NCBI RefSeq assembly: GCF_022788695.1
Contig: NZ_CP085154.1
Location: 2,480,001 to 2,544,000, forward strand
Reading direction: 5' to 3'
Length of the DNA: 64,000 bases
Source of the DNA: Pseudosulfitobacter sp. DSM 107133
Lineage (GTDB): Bacteria; Pseudomonadota; Alphaproteobacteria; Rhodobacterales; Rhodobacteraceae
Numbering within the stretch: the stretch's first letter is position 1; each line of letters begins with the position of its first letter. Made by a program: the position numbers and the translations under genes. Under the pieces are notes generated by a model, which did no database searches, was not told the DNA's origin, and saw only the letters and a list, made by a program, of their open reading frames with translations. This document shows positions 10,101 through 18,717 of the stretch, piece after piece.

Positions 10101-10628
10101 TCATGGGCGTGCGCGGGTGCCGCGCACCGGATAGTCTTTCTCGCGCACAAAGGCGATACCGCGCAACAACGCATCCAGATCGGGCCGCGAAAAGGGCGCG
10201 TTCGACACGTCGACGATTTGCAGGTTTCCCGCGCCGTTCACCACGAATGTCCCCGGCTCGGCAAAGGGGCGGTCGGTTTCCTGCGGGCTGCGCGGGTCCG
10301 AGATATACAGACCCAGATGCGCCATCTGCTCGGGGCTGAGATCATAGGCGACGGGCAGTTCAAGCGCCTGTTCCTCCACCATTTTCTGCGCCTTTTCCAA
10401 CGGGTCTGCTGACACGGCAATAACCTCGACCTTCTGGTCGTAAAAGGCCGATGCCATCTCTTGCAACTGTGACAGATAGCGTTTGCAGATCGGGCAATGC
10501 AGGCCGCGATAGACGACAACCAACTGCCAGTCATGGCCGTTTTGCGCCTTGCCCAGCGTGCGGGTGCCGCCCCCGACGGTGCGCAACTGGATTTGCGGGA
10601 AGGGCGTGCCTGCATCAAGGGTGTTCAT
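10101..10628 (-). CDS. peroxiredoxin-like AhpC/TSA-family protein
   Basis: A 175-residue thioredoxin-fold protein of the AhpC/TSA superfamily. The active-site segment RGLHCPICKR carries Cys45 and Cys48, placed like the peroxidatic Cys region but as a CxxC motif, so it may act as a thiol-disulfide enzyme rather than a classical 2-Cys peroxiredoxin. The later ISVSADP-like strand (VIAVSADPLEKAQ) and AEPGTFVVNGAGNLQIVDVS fit the fold. No signal peptide. It sits between murD and ftsW, same strand, a lodger in the dcw cluster. Confidence 0.85.
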   Translation of the reverse strand: MNTLDAGTPFPQIQLRTVGGGTRTLGKAQNGHDWQLVVVYRGLHCPICKRYLSQLQEMASAFYDQKVEVIAVSADPLEKAQKMVEEQALELPVAYDLSPEQMAHLGLYISDPRSPQETDRPFAEPGTFVVNGAGNLQIVDVSNAPFSRPDLDALLRGIAFVREKDYPVRGTRARP

Positions 10629-10739
10629 CGGGCGGTCCTTTCTGAATTGCGTTGCTCCCTACCTATGTCCTTCGGGTTCATCGTCAAAGCCTGTCAGCGG
10701 TTTCTTGACCACACCCGCACATTCAGGCAGGGCAGAGCG

Positions 10740-11918
10740 ATGCAAATCGACACGTTGATCATAGGCGCCGGTGCTGCCGGCATGATGTGCGCGGCCCATG
10801 CGGGCGGGCGGGTGATGGTTGTGGACCACGCTAAGGCTCCAGGCGAGAAAATCCGTATCTCGGGCGGCGGGCGGTGCAATTTCACCAATATGTATTGCGA
10901 TCCGCAGGCGTTTGTTTCGCAGAACCCGCATTTCGCCAAATCGGCGCTTGCACGCTATACGCAGTGGGATTTCATCGAACTGGTCGACCGGCATGGCATT
11001 GCCTGGCACGAAAAAACCCTGGGGCAATTGTTTTGCGACGGCTCGGCCAAGCAGATCGTGGCGATGCTGACGGGGTTGATGGCCGATGCGGGGGTCACGC
11101 TGCATTTGCAAACCACTGTGACCAATGTTGCAAAGTCTGCTGACGGGTTTGCAGTTTCTTTGCAAACTTCTGACGGCCCTTTGCAAATTCAAACAAAGCA
11201 TCTGGTTCTGGCCACTGGCGGCAAGTCGATCCCAAAAATGGGCGCGACAGGGTTTGCCTATGACATCGCACGGCAATTCGGCCTGCCCATCACCGAAACC
11301 CGCCCCGGACTGGTCCCCTTCACCTTTGCCGAAGGGCGCTTTGTTCCGCTGGCCGGTGTCGCCGCCCCGGCCCGCATGGTGGCGGATGGCCCCAACTTTG
11401 ACGAGGCGGTGCTTTTCACCCACCGCGGCCTGTCCGGCCCTGCGGTGCTGCAAGTGTCCAGCTATTGGCGCGAAGGGCAGAGCGTGACGCTGAACCTTGA
11501 CCCCCAAGCCACCATTGCCCCCGCCCTGCGCGCGCAGCGCCAGCAGTACGGGCGGCGCAACCTGACGACGGAACTGGCCACCCACCTGCCCGCGCGGTTG
11601 GTGGAATTCATGAAAGACGACTGGGCGCTGACCGGCAATCTGGCAGACCAGTCCGACGCGCGAATCGACACGCTGGTCGATCAGATTCAAAACTGGCAGC
11701 TGACCCCGACCGGCACCGAAGGCTATCGCACCGCCGAAGTGACTCTTGGCGGCATCGACACCGATGCGCTTTCGTCAAAAACGATGCAGGCCAAGGACGT
11801 GCAGGGCCTGTATGTGATTGGCGAAGCGGTGGATGTCACCGGCTGGCTTGGCGGCTACAACTTTCAATGGGCCTGGGCTTCGGGCATGGCCGCCGCGCGG
11901 GCGATTGCGGCAGCCTAG
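10740..11918 (+). CDS. YhiN/HI0933-family FAD-dependent oxidoreductase
   Basis: A 392-residue flavoprotein. N-terminal dinucleotide-binding GAGAAG (residues 9-14), then GEKIRISGGGRCNFTN, the hallmark of the HI0933/YhiN family, a mid-sequence LVLATGGKSIPKMGATG and the C-terminal GEAVDVTGWLGGYNFQWAWASG. Substrate and physiological role are unknown. It lies on the opposite strand to the dcw genes. ATG at 10740 has modest upstream AGGG. Its stop TAG overlaps the left end of the MITE-like element. Confidence 0.9.
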   Translation: MQIDTLIIGAGAAGMMCAAHAGGRVMVVDHAKAPGEKIRISGGGRCNFTNMYCDPQAFVSQNPHFAKSALARYTQWDFIELVDRHGIAWHEKTLGQLFCDGSAKQIVAMLTGLMADAGVTLHLQTTVTNVAKSADGFAVSLQTSDGPLQIQTKHLVLATGGKSIPKMGATGFAYDIARQFGLPITETRPGLVPFTFAEGRFVPLAGVAAPARMVADGPNFDEAVLFTHRGLSGPAVLQVSSYWREGQSVTLNLDPQATIAPALRAQRQQYGRRNLTTELATHLPARLVEFMKDDWALTGNLADQSDARIDTLVDQIQNWQLTPTGTEGYRTAEVTLGGIDTDALSSKTMQAKDVQGLYVIGEAVDVTGWLGGYNFQWAWASGMAAARAIAAA

Positions 11919-12267
11919 GGTCTGGACCCATTAATCTTACGTCGTCAGCGGCAATTTCACGAAATTTCAGTGGCTTGGGTCGTGCTGCCAATAGTGGTTC
12001 TATTTGCAAGCGGCCCAAGACACTAAAATGAAGTGAAATTGCCGCCCGTCGCTCCGTAGGAGCGCTTAATAATATTGGCACGCCTTCGGCGTGACGGGTT
12101 TGACGGATTTTCCCGCAGCCCATTGCCCGGCAGGGCATTGCGCAGCAATGTCCCGAGAGGAGGCGGCGCATCTGTTTGAAATAGAACCACTATTCTTGCA
12201 CAGATGCTGCTTGTCAGCGGAAAAATCTGTCAAACTGACAACGTAAGATTAATGGGTCCAGACCCTA
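11916..12267. mobile_element. MITE-like non-coding palindromic element, 352 bp
   Basis: The two ends are 33-bp terminal inverted repeats (11916-11948 and 12235-12267) with one mismatch, beginning TAGGGTCTGGACCC. A TA at each end (11916-11917, 12266-12267) looks like a target duplication. Inside are a 13-bp perfect hairpin arm pair (11948-11960 with 12033-12045) and a 16-bp perfect inverted repeat around AATAGTGGTTCTATTT (11990-12005 with 12179-12194). No protein is encoded. The element supplies the stop codons of both flanking convergent genes (TAG at 11916 and at complement 12265-12267). Likely a non-autonomous transposon derivative. Confidence 0.8.
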
Positions 12268-13671
12268 AGCCAAACCCAGCCGCGCCCTGACCTCTGCCAC
12301 GAAATCATCGCCGCGTTTTTCAAAGCTGTCATATTGATCGAAACTGGCCGCCGCCGGCGCCAGCAGCACCGTATCGCCCGCCTCGGCGTCGGCCATCGCA
12401 GCCGCGACCGCCGATGCCATCGTGCCGCAGACTTCGGTTTCGGCGTCCAGTTGCACGGCAAAAGCCGCCGCCTCGCGCCCGATCACATAGGCTTTTTTGA
12501 CCGCTCCCGACACCGCGTTCAGCGGGTCCAGCCCGCCCTCTTTCTGCAAGCCGCCACAAATCCAGCGGATGTTCTGGAACGCCTCCAGCGCCTTCAGCGC
12601 ACTGTCCACATTGGTCGCCTTGCTGTCGTTCACATAGGCCACGCCATCCGCCTCCGCGATCAACTGGCTGCGGTGCGGCAACCCGCCGAAACTGTGAAAC
12701 GCTGCCTCGATCACGCGCGGGGCCAGCCCCAGCGACCGGCAGGCGGCAAAGGCGGCACAGGCGTTCTGGTGATTGTGCGCACCCGGCAGGCCCTTGACGC
12801 TGCGCAGATCAATCGACGCCACCTGCTTGCCCTTGCGGTATTCCGACAGGAAGCCCTTGCGCGCAAAGACGTTCCAACCCGGTCCGGCCAGTTTCGCCGC
12901 GACCGAAATGCGGATGACACGGTCGTCCGTCGGCCCCTCGGCCAGCTGCCCTGCCAGAAAACGCCCTTCGGCCTCGTCCACGCCGATCACCGCGCGGTCG
13001 GGGCCGCCCTCGGCAAACAGGCGACGCTTGGCCGCGAAATAGCCGCCCATCCCTGCGTGCCGGTCCAGATGGTCAGGGCTGAGGTTGGTGAACACGGCCA
13101 CATCCGGCGTCAGGCTGCGCGCCAGATCGGTCTGGTAGGAAGACAGCTCTAGCACCACCACACCGCCGTCCTCGGGCGGGTCGATGTCCAGCACCCCGCG
13201 CCCGATGTTGCCCGCCAGCTGGCTGTCGCGGCCTGCCTCGGTCAGAATGTGATGGATCAGCGCCGACGTGGTTGATTTGCCGTTCGATCCGGTGATCGCC
13301 ACCACCCGTGGCGGCGTGTCAAAGGAAGCCCAGCCGCTGTTGGCAAAGCTTTGAAAGAACAGCCCGATGTCATTGTCCACCGGAACGCCGGCAAGCTGGG
13401 CGGCAGCAACGATAGAGTTGGGCGCAGGGTACAGATGCGGAATGCCAGGGCTGACGATCAGCCGCGCGATGTCGGTGAATGCGTTGGGGTGGTGCAGGTC
13501 TTGCACGGCAAAGCCTTCGGCCCCGGCGCGTGCGCGGGCATCAGGGTTGTCATCCCAGCAGACCGGCACCGCACCGCCGGCGGCCAATGCGCGCGCCGCA
13601 GACAGGCCGGAGCGTCCCAGCCCCAGAACCGCCACCTGCGCGCCTGCCAAACCTTGTACTGGAATCATCAC
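12265..13671 (-). CDS. murD: UDP-N-acetylmuramoylalanine--D-glutamate ligase
   Basis: Mur ligase that adds D-Glu to UDP-MurNAc-L-Ala. N-terminal [17 protein letters not shown] binds the UDP part; the ATP loop is [18 protein letters not shown]; the central domain has [15 protein letters not shown] and the C-terminal domain [17 protein letters not shown] with [15 protein letters not shown] near the end. 468 residues. The stop codon lies inside the right end of the MITE-like element, so the last codons may have been altered by insertion, although the LGLA ending looks normal. Confidence 0.97.
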   Translation of the reverse strand: MMIPVQGLAGAQVAVLGLGRSGLSAARALAAGGAVPVCWDDNPDARARAGAEGFAVQDLHHPNAFTDIARLIVSPGIPHLYPAPNSIVAAAQLAGVPVDNDIGLFFQSFANSGWASFDTPPRVVAITGSNGKSTTSALIHHILTEAGRDSQLAGNIGRGVLDIDPPEDGGVVVLELSSYQTDLARSLTPDVAVFTNLSPDHLDRHAGMGGYFAAKRRLFAEGGPDRAVIGVDEAEGRFLAGQLAEGPTDDRVIRISVAAKLAGPGWNVFARKGFLSEYRKGKQVASIDLRSVKGLPGAHNHQNACAAFAACRSLGLAPRVIEAAFHSFGGLPHRSQLIAEADGVAYVNDSKATNVDSALKALEAFQNIRWICGGLQKEGGLDPLNAVSGAVKKAYVIGREAAAFAVQLDAETEVCGTMASAVAAAMADAEAGDTVLLAPAAASFDQYDSFEKRGDDFVAEVRARLGLA

Positions 13672-13741
13672 ATCACCCCTGCTACCCGTGCGGCGCAGAA
13701 TGGGGACAATGCGCGCCCTTCACAAGCCGGAGTGTAGCGAA

Positions 13742-14653
13742 ATGAGCGATCTTCCTTCCGTCCTGCAAAGGCTGGACAGCGATGCCCGCGCCGACGCTGA
13801 TTGGGGTCAGGTCGCGCAATATATTCCGCAGCTGGCGCAGGTCGATCCGGCGCAGTTCGCCATTTCCGTGGCATTGGCCGACGGCAGCCTGCACGAGGCA
13901 GGTGCCTGTGAAGTGCCGTTTTCGGTCCAGTCGATCACCAAGGTCTTTACCCTTGCCATTGCTCTGGGTCGGTCCGGCGACCAGCTGTGGACCCGCGTGG
14001 GACGCGAGCCTTCGGGGCGGGCGTTCAATTCGATTGTGCAGCTGGAACAGGAAGCCGGCCGCCCGCGTAATCCGTTCATCAATGCAGGTGCCATCGTCAC
14101 CACCGACGAGGTGCTGGGCGCCCGCGCCCCCCGCGAGGCGCTGGCCGAGATCATCCGCTTTGTGCGCACCGCCGCCGGATCGGACGACATCCATATCAAC
14201 GAGGCCGTGGCCGCTTCGGAAACTGCCTATGGGCATCGCAACTTTGCACTGGCGCATTTTCTGGCGGCCCATGACAACCTGCGCAACACGCCCGAAAAGG
14301 CATTGGGCACCTATTTTCACCACTGCGCGCTGGAAATGACCACCAGCCAATTGGCCATGGCAGGGCGGTTTCTGCTGGATGCGCCGGGCATGCCGCACCT
14401 TGTCTCGCCGCGCCGTATCCGGCGGCTGAATGCCTTGATGCTGACCTGCGGGCATTACGACGGGTCGGGCGATTTCGCCTATCGCGTCGGCATTCCCGGC
14501 AAAAGCGGTGTGGGCGGTGGCATTCTGGCGATTGTACCAGGACAAGCCTCTATCGCGGTCTGGAGCCCTGGCCTGAACCGCTATGGCAATTCGCACAAGG
14601 GCACCGAGGCGCTGGCCAAACTGACAAGCGAAATGGACTGGTCGATCTTCTGA
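13742..14653 (+). CDS. glsA: glutaminase A-type
   Basis: Serine-dependent beta-lactamase-fold glutaminase converting L-glutamine to L-glutamate and ammonia. 303 residues, standard length. The Ser-x-x-Lys pair is Ser64-Ile-Thr-Lys67 in VQSITKVF; further motifs are NPFINAGAIVT, AYGHRNFALAHFL, the YFHHCALEMTTSQLAMAG segment and GIPGKSGVGGGILA near the C-terminus. Plus strand, lodged between murD and mraY and therefore not part of the dcw transcript. The ATG at 13742 gives a start at MSDLPSVL. Confidence 0.95.
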   Translation: MSDLPSVLQRLDSDARADADWGQVAQYIPQLAQVDPAQFAISVALADGSLHEAGACEVPFSVQSITKVFTLAIALGRSGDQLWTRVGREPSGRAFNSIVQLEQEAGRPRNPFINAGAIVTTDEVLGARAPREALAEIIRFVRTAAGSDDIHINEAVAASETAYGHRNFALAHFLAAHDNLRNTPEKALGTYFHHCALEMTTSQLAMAGRFLLDAPGMPHLVSPRRIRRLNALMLTCGHYDGSGDFAYRVGIPGKSGVGGGILAIVPGQASIAVWSPGLNRYGNSHKGTEALAKLTSEMDWSIF

Positions 14654-14661
14654 CCCAGCCC

Positions 14662-15744
14662 CTAGCGTACCTTCAGTGTCGCCAGACCGATCATCGCAAG
14701 GATCAACGAGATGATCCAGAACCGGATCACAATCTGCGGCTCGGCCCAGCCCTTTTTCTCGTAGTGATGATGGATCGGGGCCATCAGGAACACGCGTTTG
14801 CCGGTGCGTTTGAAGTACAGCACCTGAATGATGACACTCAGCGCCTCGACCACGAACAGCCCGCCGACGATGGCCAGCACCAGTTCGTGTTTGGTGGCCA
14901 CCGCGATGGCCCCCAGCGCGCCGCCCAGTGCAAGGCTGCCGGTGTCGCCCATGAACACCGCAGCGGGGGGCGCATTGTACCACAAGAACCCCAGACCGCC
15001 GCCGAACAGACCGGCGGTAAAGATCAGGATTTCGCCGGTGCCGGGCACATAATGCACGTCCAGATATTCGGTAAAGTCGACGCGGCCCACTGCATAGGCA
15101 ATCACCCCCAGCGCGCCGGCGGCGATCATCACCGGCATGATCGCCAGCCCGTCCAGCCCGTCGGTCAGGTTGACCGCATTGGCCGAGCCCACGATCACGA
15201 TGATGGCGAAGGGCACGAACAGATAGCCCAAGTTGATCAGCGTATCCTTGAACACCGGCAGGGCCAGCTGGTTTTGCAATTCAACGGGGTGATACAGCGC
15301 CGAAACATAGCCTGCGATACCGGCAATCAGAAAACCCAGCAACAGGCGCACCTTGCCAGACACGCCTGCGGTGGTCTGTTTCGAGACCTTGGCGTAATCA
15401 TCGGCAAAGCCGATGGCGGCAAAAGACACGGTGACAAACAGCACCACCCAGATGAACGGGTTGTCCAGCCGCGCCCACAGCAGGGTCGACGTCAGAAGCG
15501 CACCCACGATCAGCAGCCCGCCCATGGTCGGGGTGCCGGCCTTGACAAAATGCCCCTCGGGCCCGTCATTGCGGATCGGCTGGCCCTTGCCCTGGGTGCG
15601 GCGCAGCACGTTGATCAGCGGCAGGCCAAAGATGAAACCGAACAGCAGCGCCGTCAGAAAAGCCCCGCCCGCGCGGAAGGTGATGTAGCGAAACAGGTTA
15701 AAAAAATCGCCACCATCCGACAGCGCGGTCAACCAATAGAGCAT
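14662..15744 (-). CDS. mraY: phospho-N-acetylmuramoyl-pentapeptide transferase
   Basis: Integral membrane enzyme that transfers phospho-MurNAc-pentapeptide to undecaprenyl phosphate, forming lipid I. About ten helices in 360 residues. Signature segments: [11 protein letters not shown] with the catalytic Asp pair, [33 protein letters not shown], and [23 protein letters not shown] at the C-terminus. It lies downstream of murF with a 41-bp gap. Confidence 0.98.
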   Translation of the reverse strand: MLYWLTALSDGGDFFNLFRYITFRAGGAFLTALLFGFIFGLPLINVLRRTQGKGQPIRNDGPEGHFVKAGTPTMGGLLIVGALLTSTLLWARLDNPFIWVVLFVTVSFAAIGFADDYAKVSKQTTAGVSGKVRLLLGFLIAGIAGYVSALYHPVELQNQLALPVFKDTLINLGYLFVPFAIIVIVGSANAVNLTDGLDGLAIMPVMIAAGALGVIAYAVGRVDFTEYLDVHYVPGTGEILIFTAGLFGGGLGFLWYNAPPAAVFMGDTGSLALGGALGAIAVATKHELVLAIVGGLFVVEALSVIIQVLYFKRTGKRVFLMAPIHHHYEKKGWAEPQIVIRFWIISLILAMIGLATLKVR

Positions 15745-15785
15745 TTCAGGTATTCCAACTCATTCTTTTGTGGCCCGAAGCGTGT

Positions 15786-17219
15786 TCAGGCGTTTTCGAC
15801 CGGATGGCCCATTTTGCGGATTGCGTCAACGACAAGCGCCAGTTTCATGCTGAGCGACCCCTTGGCCAGCACAACGTCGCCTGCGTCCAGACGGGCACGC
15901 ACCACTTTGGCCATTTCCTGCGAGGTTTCGCACCACCGGCCACGCTGGTGTTCGGGCAGCGTATCGTACAAGGCGCGCATCAGCGGGCCGATGCAATGCA
16001 CGCGATCGACCTTTTCCATGGCTTCAAGGTCGGCCAGCCCTGCGTGCAGTTTTTGCGCGTCGTCGCCCAGTTCCTTCATATCGCCCAGCACCGCAATACG
16101 ACGCCCCCGGCGCACGCGGCCCGTGTCATTGGTGACTTCGGCGGCGGCCAGCACCTCAAGCGCTGCGGCCATCGAGGTGGGGTTGGCGTTATAGCTGTCG
16201 TCGATCAGTTCCAGCGTCAGGTCACGTTCCACGGGATCAAGATGGATGGTCTCGCGTGCACCACGCCCCGCAAACGGCTTCCAGCGGCCAAGACTTTGCG
16301 CCGCCAGCGCCAGATCGGCCCCCAGTTCGGCACAGGCCGCCAGTGCGCCCAGCCCGTTCATTGCAAAATGCTGGCCGGTGGTGTCAATCTTGAACACCAG
16401 CGGGGTGCCGTCGACCTCGGCCTGCACGACAGTGGCGTCGCTGAGCAGATTCACGTCTTTCAGGACGTAATCAAAGCCGTGCCAGCCAAAACCCACGTCC
16501 TTGCGTTTGGCATCATGCGCCTTGGCTTGCAGGATCGCGGCAGTTTCCACGTCGTTGTTCAGGATGGCCGAGCCGCCGTATTCCAGCCCGTCGATGATGC
16601 TGGCCTTTTCCACAGCGATGCCGGTGATGTCGTCAAACGCTTCCAGATGGGCAGCGGCCACAGTTGTGATCAGCGCCACATGCGGGCGGGCCATGCGCGA
16701 CAGCGGGGCGATTTCACCGGGATGGTTCATGCCGATCTCGATCACCGCGTATTCGGTGTCTTGCGGCATGCGCGCCAGTGTCAGCGGCACGCCCCAATGG
16801 TTGTTGTAGCTGGCAACCGAGGCATGGGTGCGGCCCTGATCCGACAGCATCGCCAGCAGCATTTCCTTGGTCGAGGTTTTGCCAACGCTGCCGGTGACGG
16901 CGACCACGCGGGCACGGGTGCGCGCACGCCCCTTGCGGCCCAGCGCCTCCAGCGCCTTTAGCACGTCCGGCACGATCAACAGCGGCGCGTCATCTGCCAC
17001 GCCTTCGGGCAGATGGGTGACCAATGCGGCAGCGGCCCCCTTTGCCAATGCTTGCGCCACGAAATCATGGCCGTCGCGCACATCTTTCAGCGCGACGAAC
17101 AGATCGCCCTTTGCAAGCGTGCGGGTGTCGATAGACACGCCATTTGCCTGCCAATCGGTGGTGACGGTGCCGCCTGTCGCTTCGGCGGCAGCGGCTGCGG
17201 TCCACAGCGGGGTTGTCAT
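15786..17219 (-). CDS. murF: UDP-N-acetylmuramoyl-tripeptide--D-alanyl-D-alanine ligase
   Basis: Adds D-Ala-D-Ala to the UDP-MurNAc-tripeptide. N-terminal uridine domain, the ATP loop VAVTGSVGKTSTKEML, EIGMNHPGEIAPL, ILNNDVETA and the C-terminal IDDSYNANPTSMAAALEVL and VLGDMKELG. Length 477. ATG overlaps the murE stop (ATGA at 17216-17219). Confidence 0.97.
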   Translation of the reverse strand: MTTPLWTAAAAAEATGGTVTTDWQANGVSIDTRTLAKGDLFVALKDVRDGHDFVAQALAKGAAAALVTHLPEGVADDAPLLIVPDVLKALEALGRKGRARTRARVVAVTGSVGKTSTKEMLLAMLSDQGRTHASVASYNNHWGVPLTLARMPQDTEYAVIEIGMNHPGEIAPLSRMARPHVALITTVAAAHLEAFDDITGIAVEKASIIDGLEYGGSAILNNDVETAAILQAKAHDAKRKDVGFGWHGFDYVLKDVNLLSDATVVQAEVDGTPLVFKIDTTGQHFAMNGLGALAACAELGADLALAAQSLGRWKPFAGRGARETIHLDPVERDLTLELIDDSYNANPTSMAAALEVLAAAEVTNDTGRVRRGRRIAVLGDMKELGDDAQKLHAGLADLEAMEKVDRVHCIGPLMRALYDTLPEHQRGRWCETSQEMAKVVRARLDAGDVVLAKGSLSMKLALVVDAIRKMGHPVENA

Positions 17220-18700
17220 GTCAGGCGTCCTTCAAGTGCAGCGACGGCCAGGCTGGCCTGTTCGACATCGTCAAAGGGCAGCACGTCGTCGCCAACGATC
17301 TGCCCTGTTTCATGGCCCTTGCCTGCGATCAGCAGCGCATCGCCCGGCTCCAGCATGTCAACGCCGCGCAAGATTGCTTCGGCACGGTCCCCGACCTCAA
17401 GCGCCTCGGGGCAGCCGCCCAGAACAGCGGCGCGGATGGTGGCAGGGTCTTCCGAGCGCGGATTGTCGTCGGTCACGATCACCACATCGGCGTTGGCCGC
17501 CGCCGCAGCGCCCATCAGCGGACGTTTGCCTGCGTCGCGGTCGCCTCCCGCACCGACAATGGCAATCAGGCGACCCATCACATGCGGGCGCATCGCAGAC
17601 AGCGCGGTTTCGATCGCATCCGGCGTGTGGGCAAAGTCGACAAAGACCGCGGCGCCATTCTCGCGGGTGGCTGCCAGTTGCATCCGGCCCCTGACGGTCA
17701 CCAGATGCGGCAGCGTGTCAAAGACCTGTGCCGGTTCGGCCCCGCAAGCGATCACCAGCCCGGCGGCAAGTGCGACGTTGTCGGCCTGAAAATCACCGAT
17801 CAGGTTCAGGCGCGCCTGAAACACCTTGCCGCGATATACCAGCCGGATGTCCTGCCCCGTGGCGTCCATGCGTTGCCCCGCCAGATGCAGATCGCCCCCG
17901 GCACGGCCCACGGTCATCACCTGCTGGCCCCGCGCCTTGGCTATCGCGGCCATGTCAACGCCGCGTTCGTCGTCGATGTTGATGACGGCGGTGCCGTCTT
18001 CGGGCAGCACGCGGGCGAACAGCCCCGCCTTGGCGTCGAAATAGGCGTCAAAGCTGTGGTGATAATCCAGATGATCCTGGGTGAAATTGGTAAAGCCTGC
18101 CGCCTTGAGCACGACACCGTCCAGCCGCCGCTGGTCGAGCCCGTGCGAAGAGGCCTCCATCGCCGCATGGGTGATGCCCCGCTGCGCTGCGGCACCAAGC
18201 GTGCGGTGCAGCGTGATCGGTTCGGGCGTGGTGTGGGCCAGCGGCGCGCTCCACGCGCCCTCGACGCCGGTGGTGCCCAGATTGATGGCCTCCAGCCCCA
18301 GTTCGATCCAGATCTGGCGTACAAAGGTCGACACCGAAGTCTTGCCGTTGGTGCCGGTGACAGCCACCATCACCTGCGGCTGCGCGCCAAAGAACAGCGC
18401 GGCGGTGCGTGCCAATGTTTCGCGCGGGGTGTCCGAAATGACCAAAGCGACGTCTGATGCGGCCAGCACGTCGTGGGCCAGATCGGCCCCTGCCGGATCG
18501 GTCAGAATGGCGGATGCGCCGCGTTCCAGCGCGCTTTCGATAAAACTGGCGCCATGCACACGGCTGCCGGGCATGGCGGCAAACAGCGTGCCTTCGCGGG
18601 CATCGCGGCTGTCAACACACAGGTTGCTCAGTTGCGGATTCGCCCCCGACGCGGACATCAGCCCCAGAGAATTCAACGTGATACTGCGGGGCGTGACCAT
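17216..18700 (-). CDS. murE: UDP-N-acetylmuramoyl-L-alanyl-D-glutamate--2,6-diaminopimelate ligase
   Basis: Adds meso-diaminopimelate to the UDP-MurNAc dipeptide. The ATP loop is VAVTGTNGKTSVSTFVRQ, the central domain has NFTQDHLDYHHSFDAYF, and the C-terminal TDDNPRSEDP holds the DNPR motif that marks diaminopimelate rather than lysine specificity. 494 residues. 17-bp gap to ftsI upstream; coupled to murF downstream. Confidence 0.97.
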   Translation of the reverse strand: MVTPRSITLNSLGLMSASGANPQLSNLCVDSRDAREGTLFAAMPGSRVHGASFIESALERGASAILTDPAGADLAHDVLAASDVALVISDTPRETLARTAALFFGAQPQVMVAVTGTNGKTSVSTFVRQIWIELGLEAINLGTTGVEGAWSAPLAHTTPEPITLHRTLGAAAQRGITHAAMEASSHGLDQRRLDGVVLKAAGFTNFTQDHLDYHHSFDAYFDAKAGLFARVLPEDGTAVINIDDERGVDMAAIAKARGQQVMTVGRAGGDLHLAGQRMDATGQDIRLVYRGKVFQARLNLIGDFQADNVALAAGLVIACGAEPAQVFDTLPHLVTVRGRMQLAATRENGAAVFVDFAHTPDAIETALSAMRPHVMGRLIAIVGAGGDRDAGKRPLMGAAAAANADVVIVTDDNPRSEDPATIRAAVLGGCPEALEVGDRAEAILRGVDMLEPGDALLIAGKGHETGQIVGDDVLPFDDVEQASLAVAALEGRLT

Positions 18701-18717
18701 AGGTTTGCCTTTTCGGC

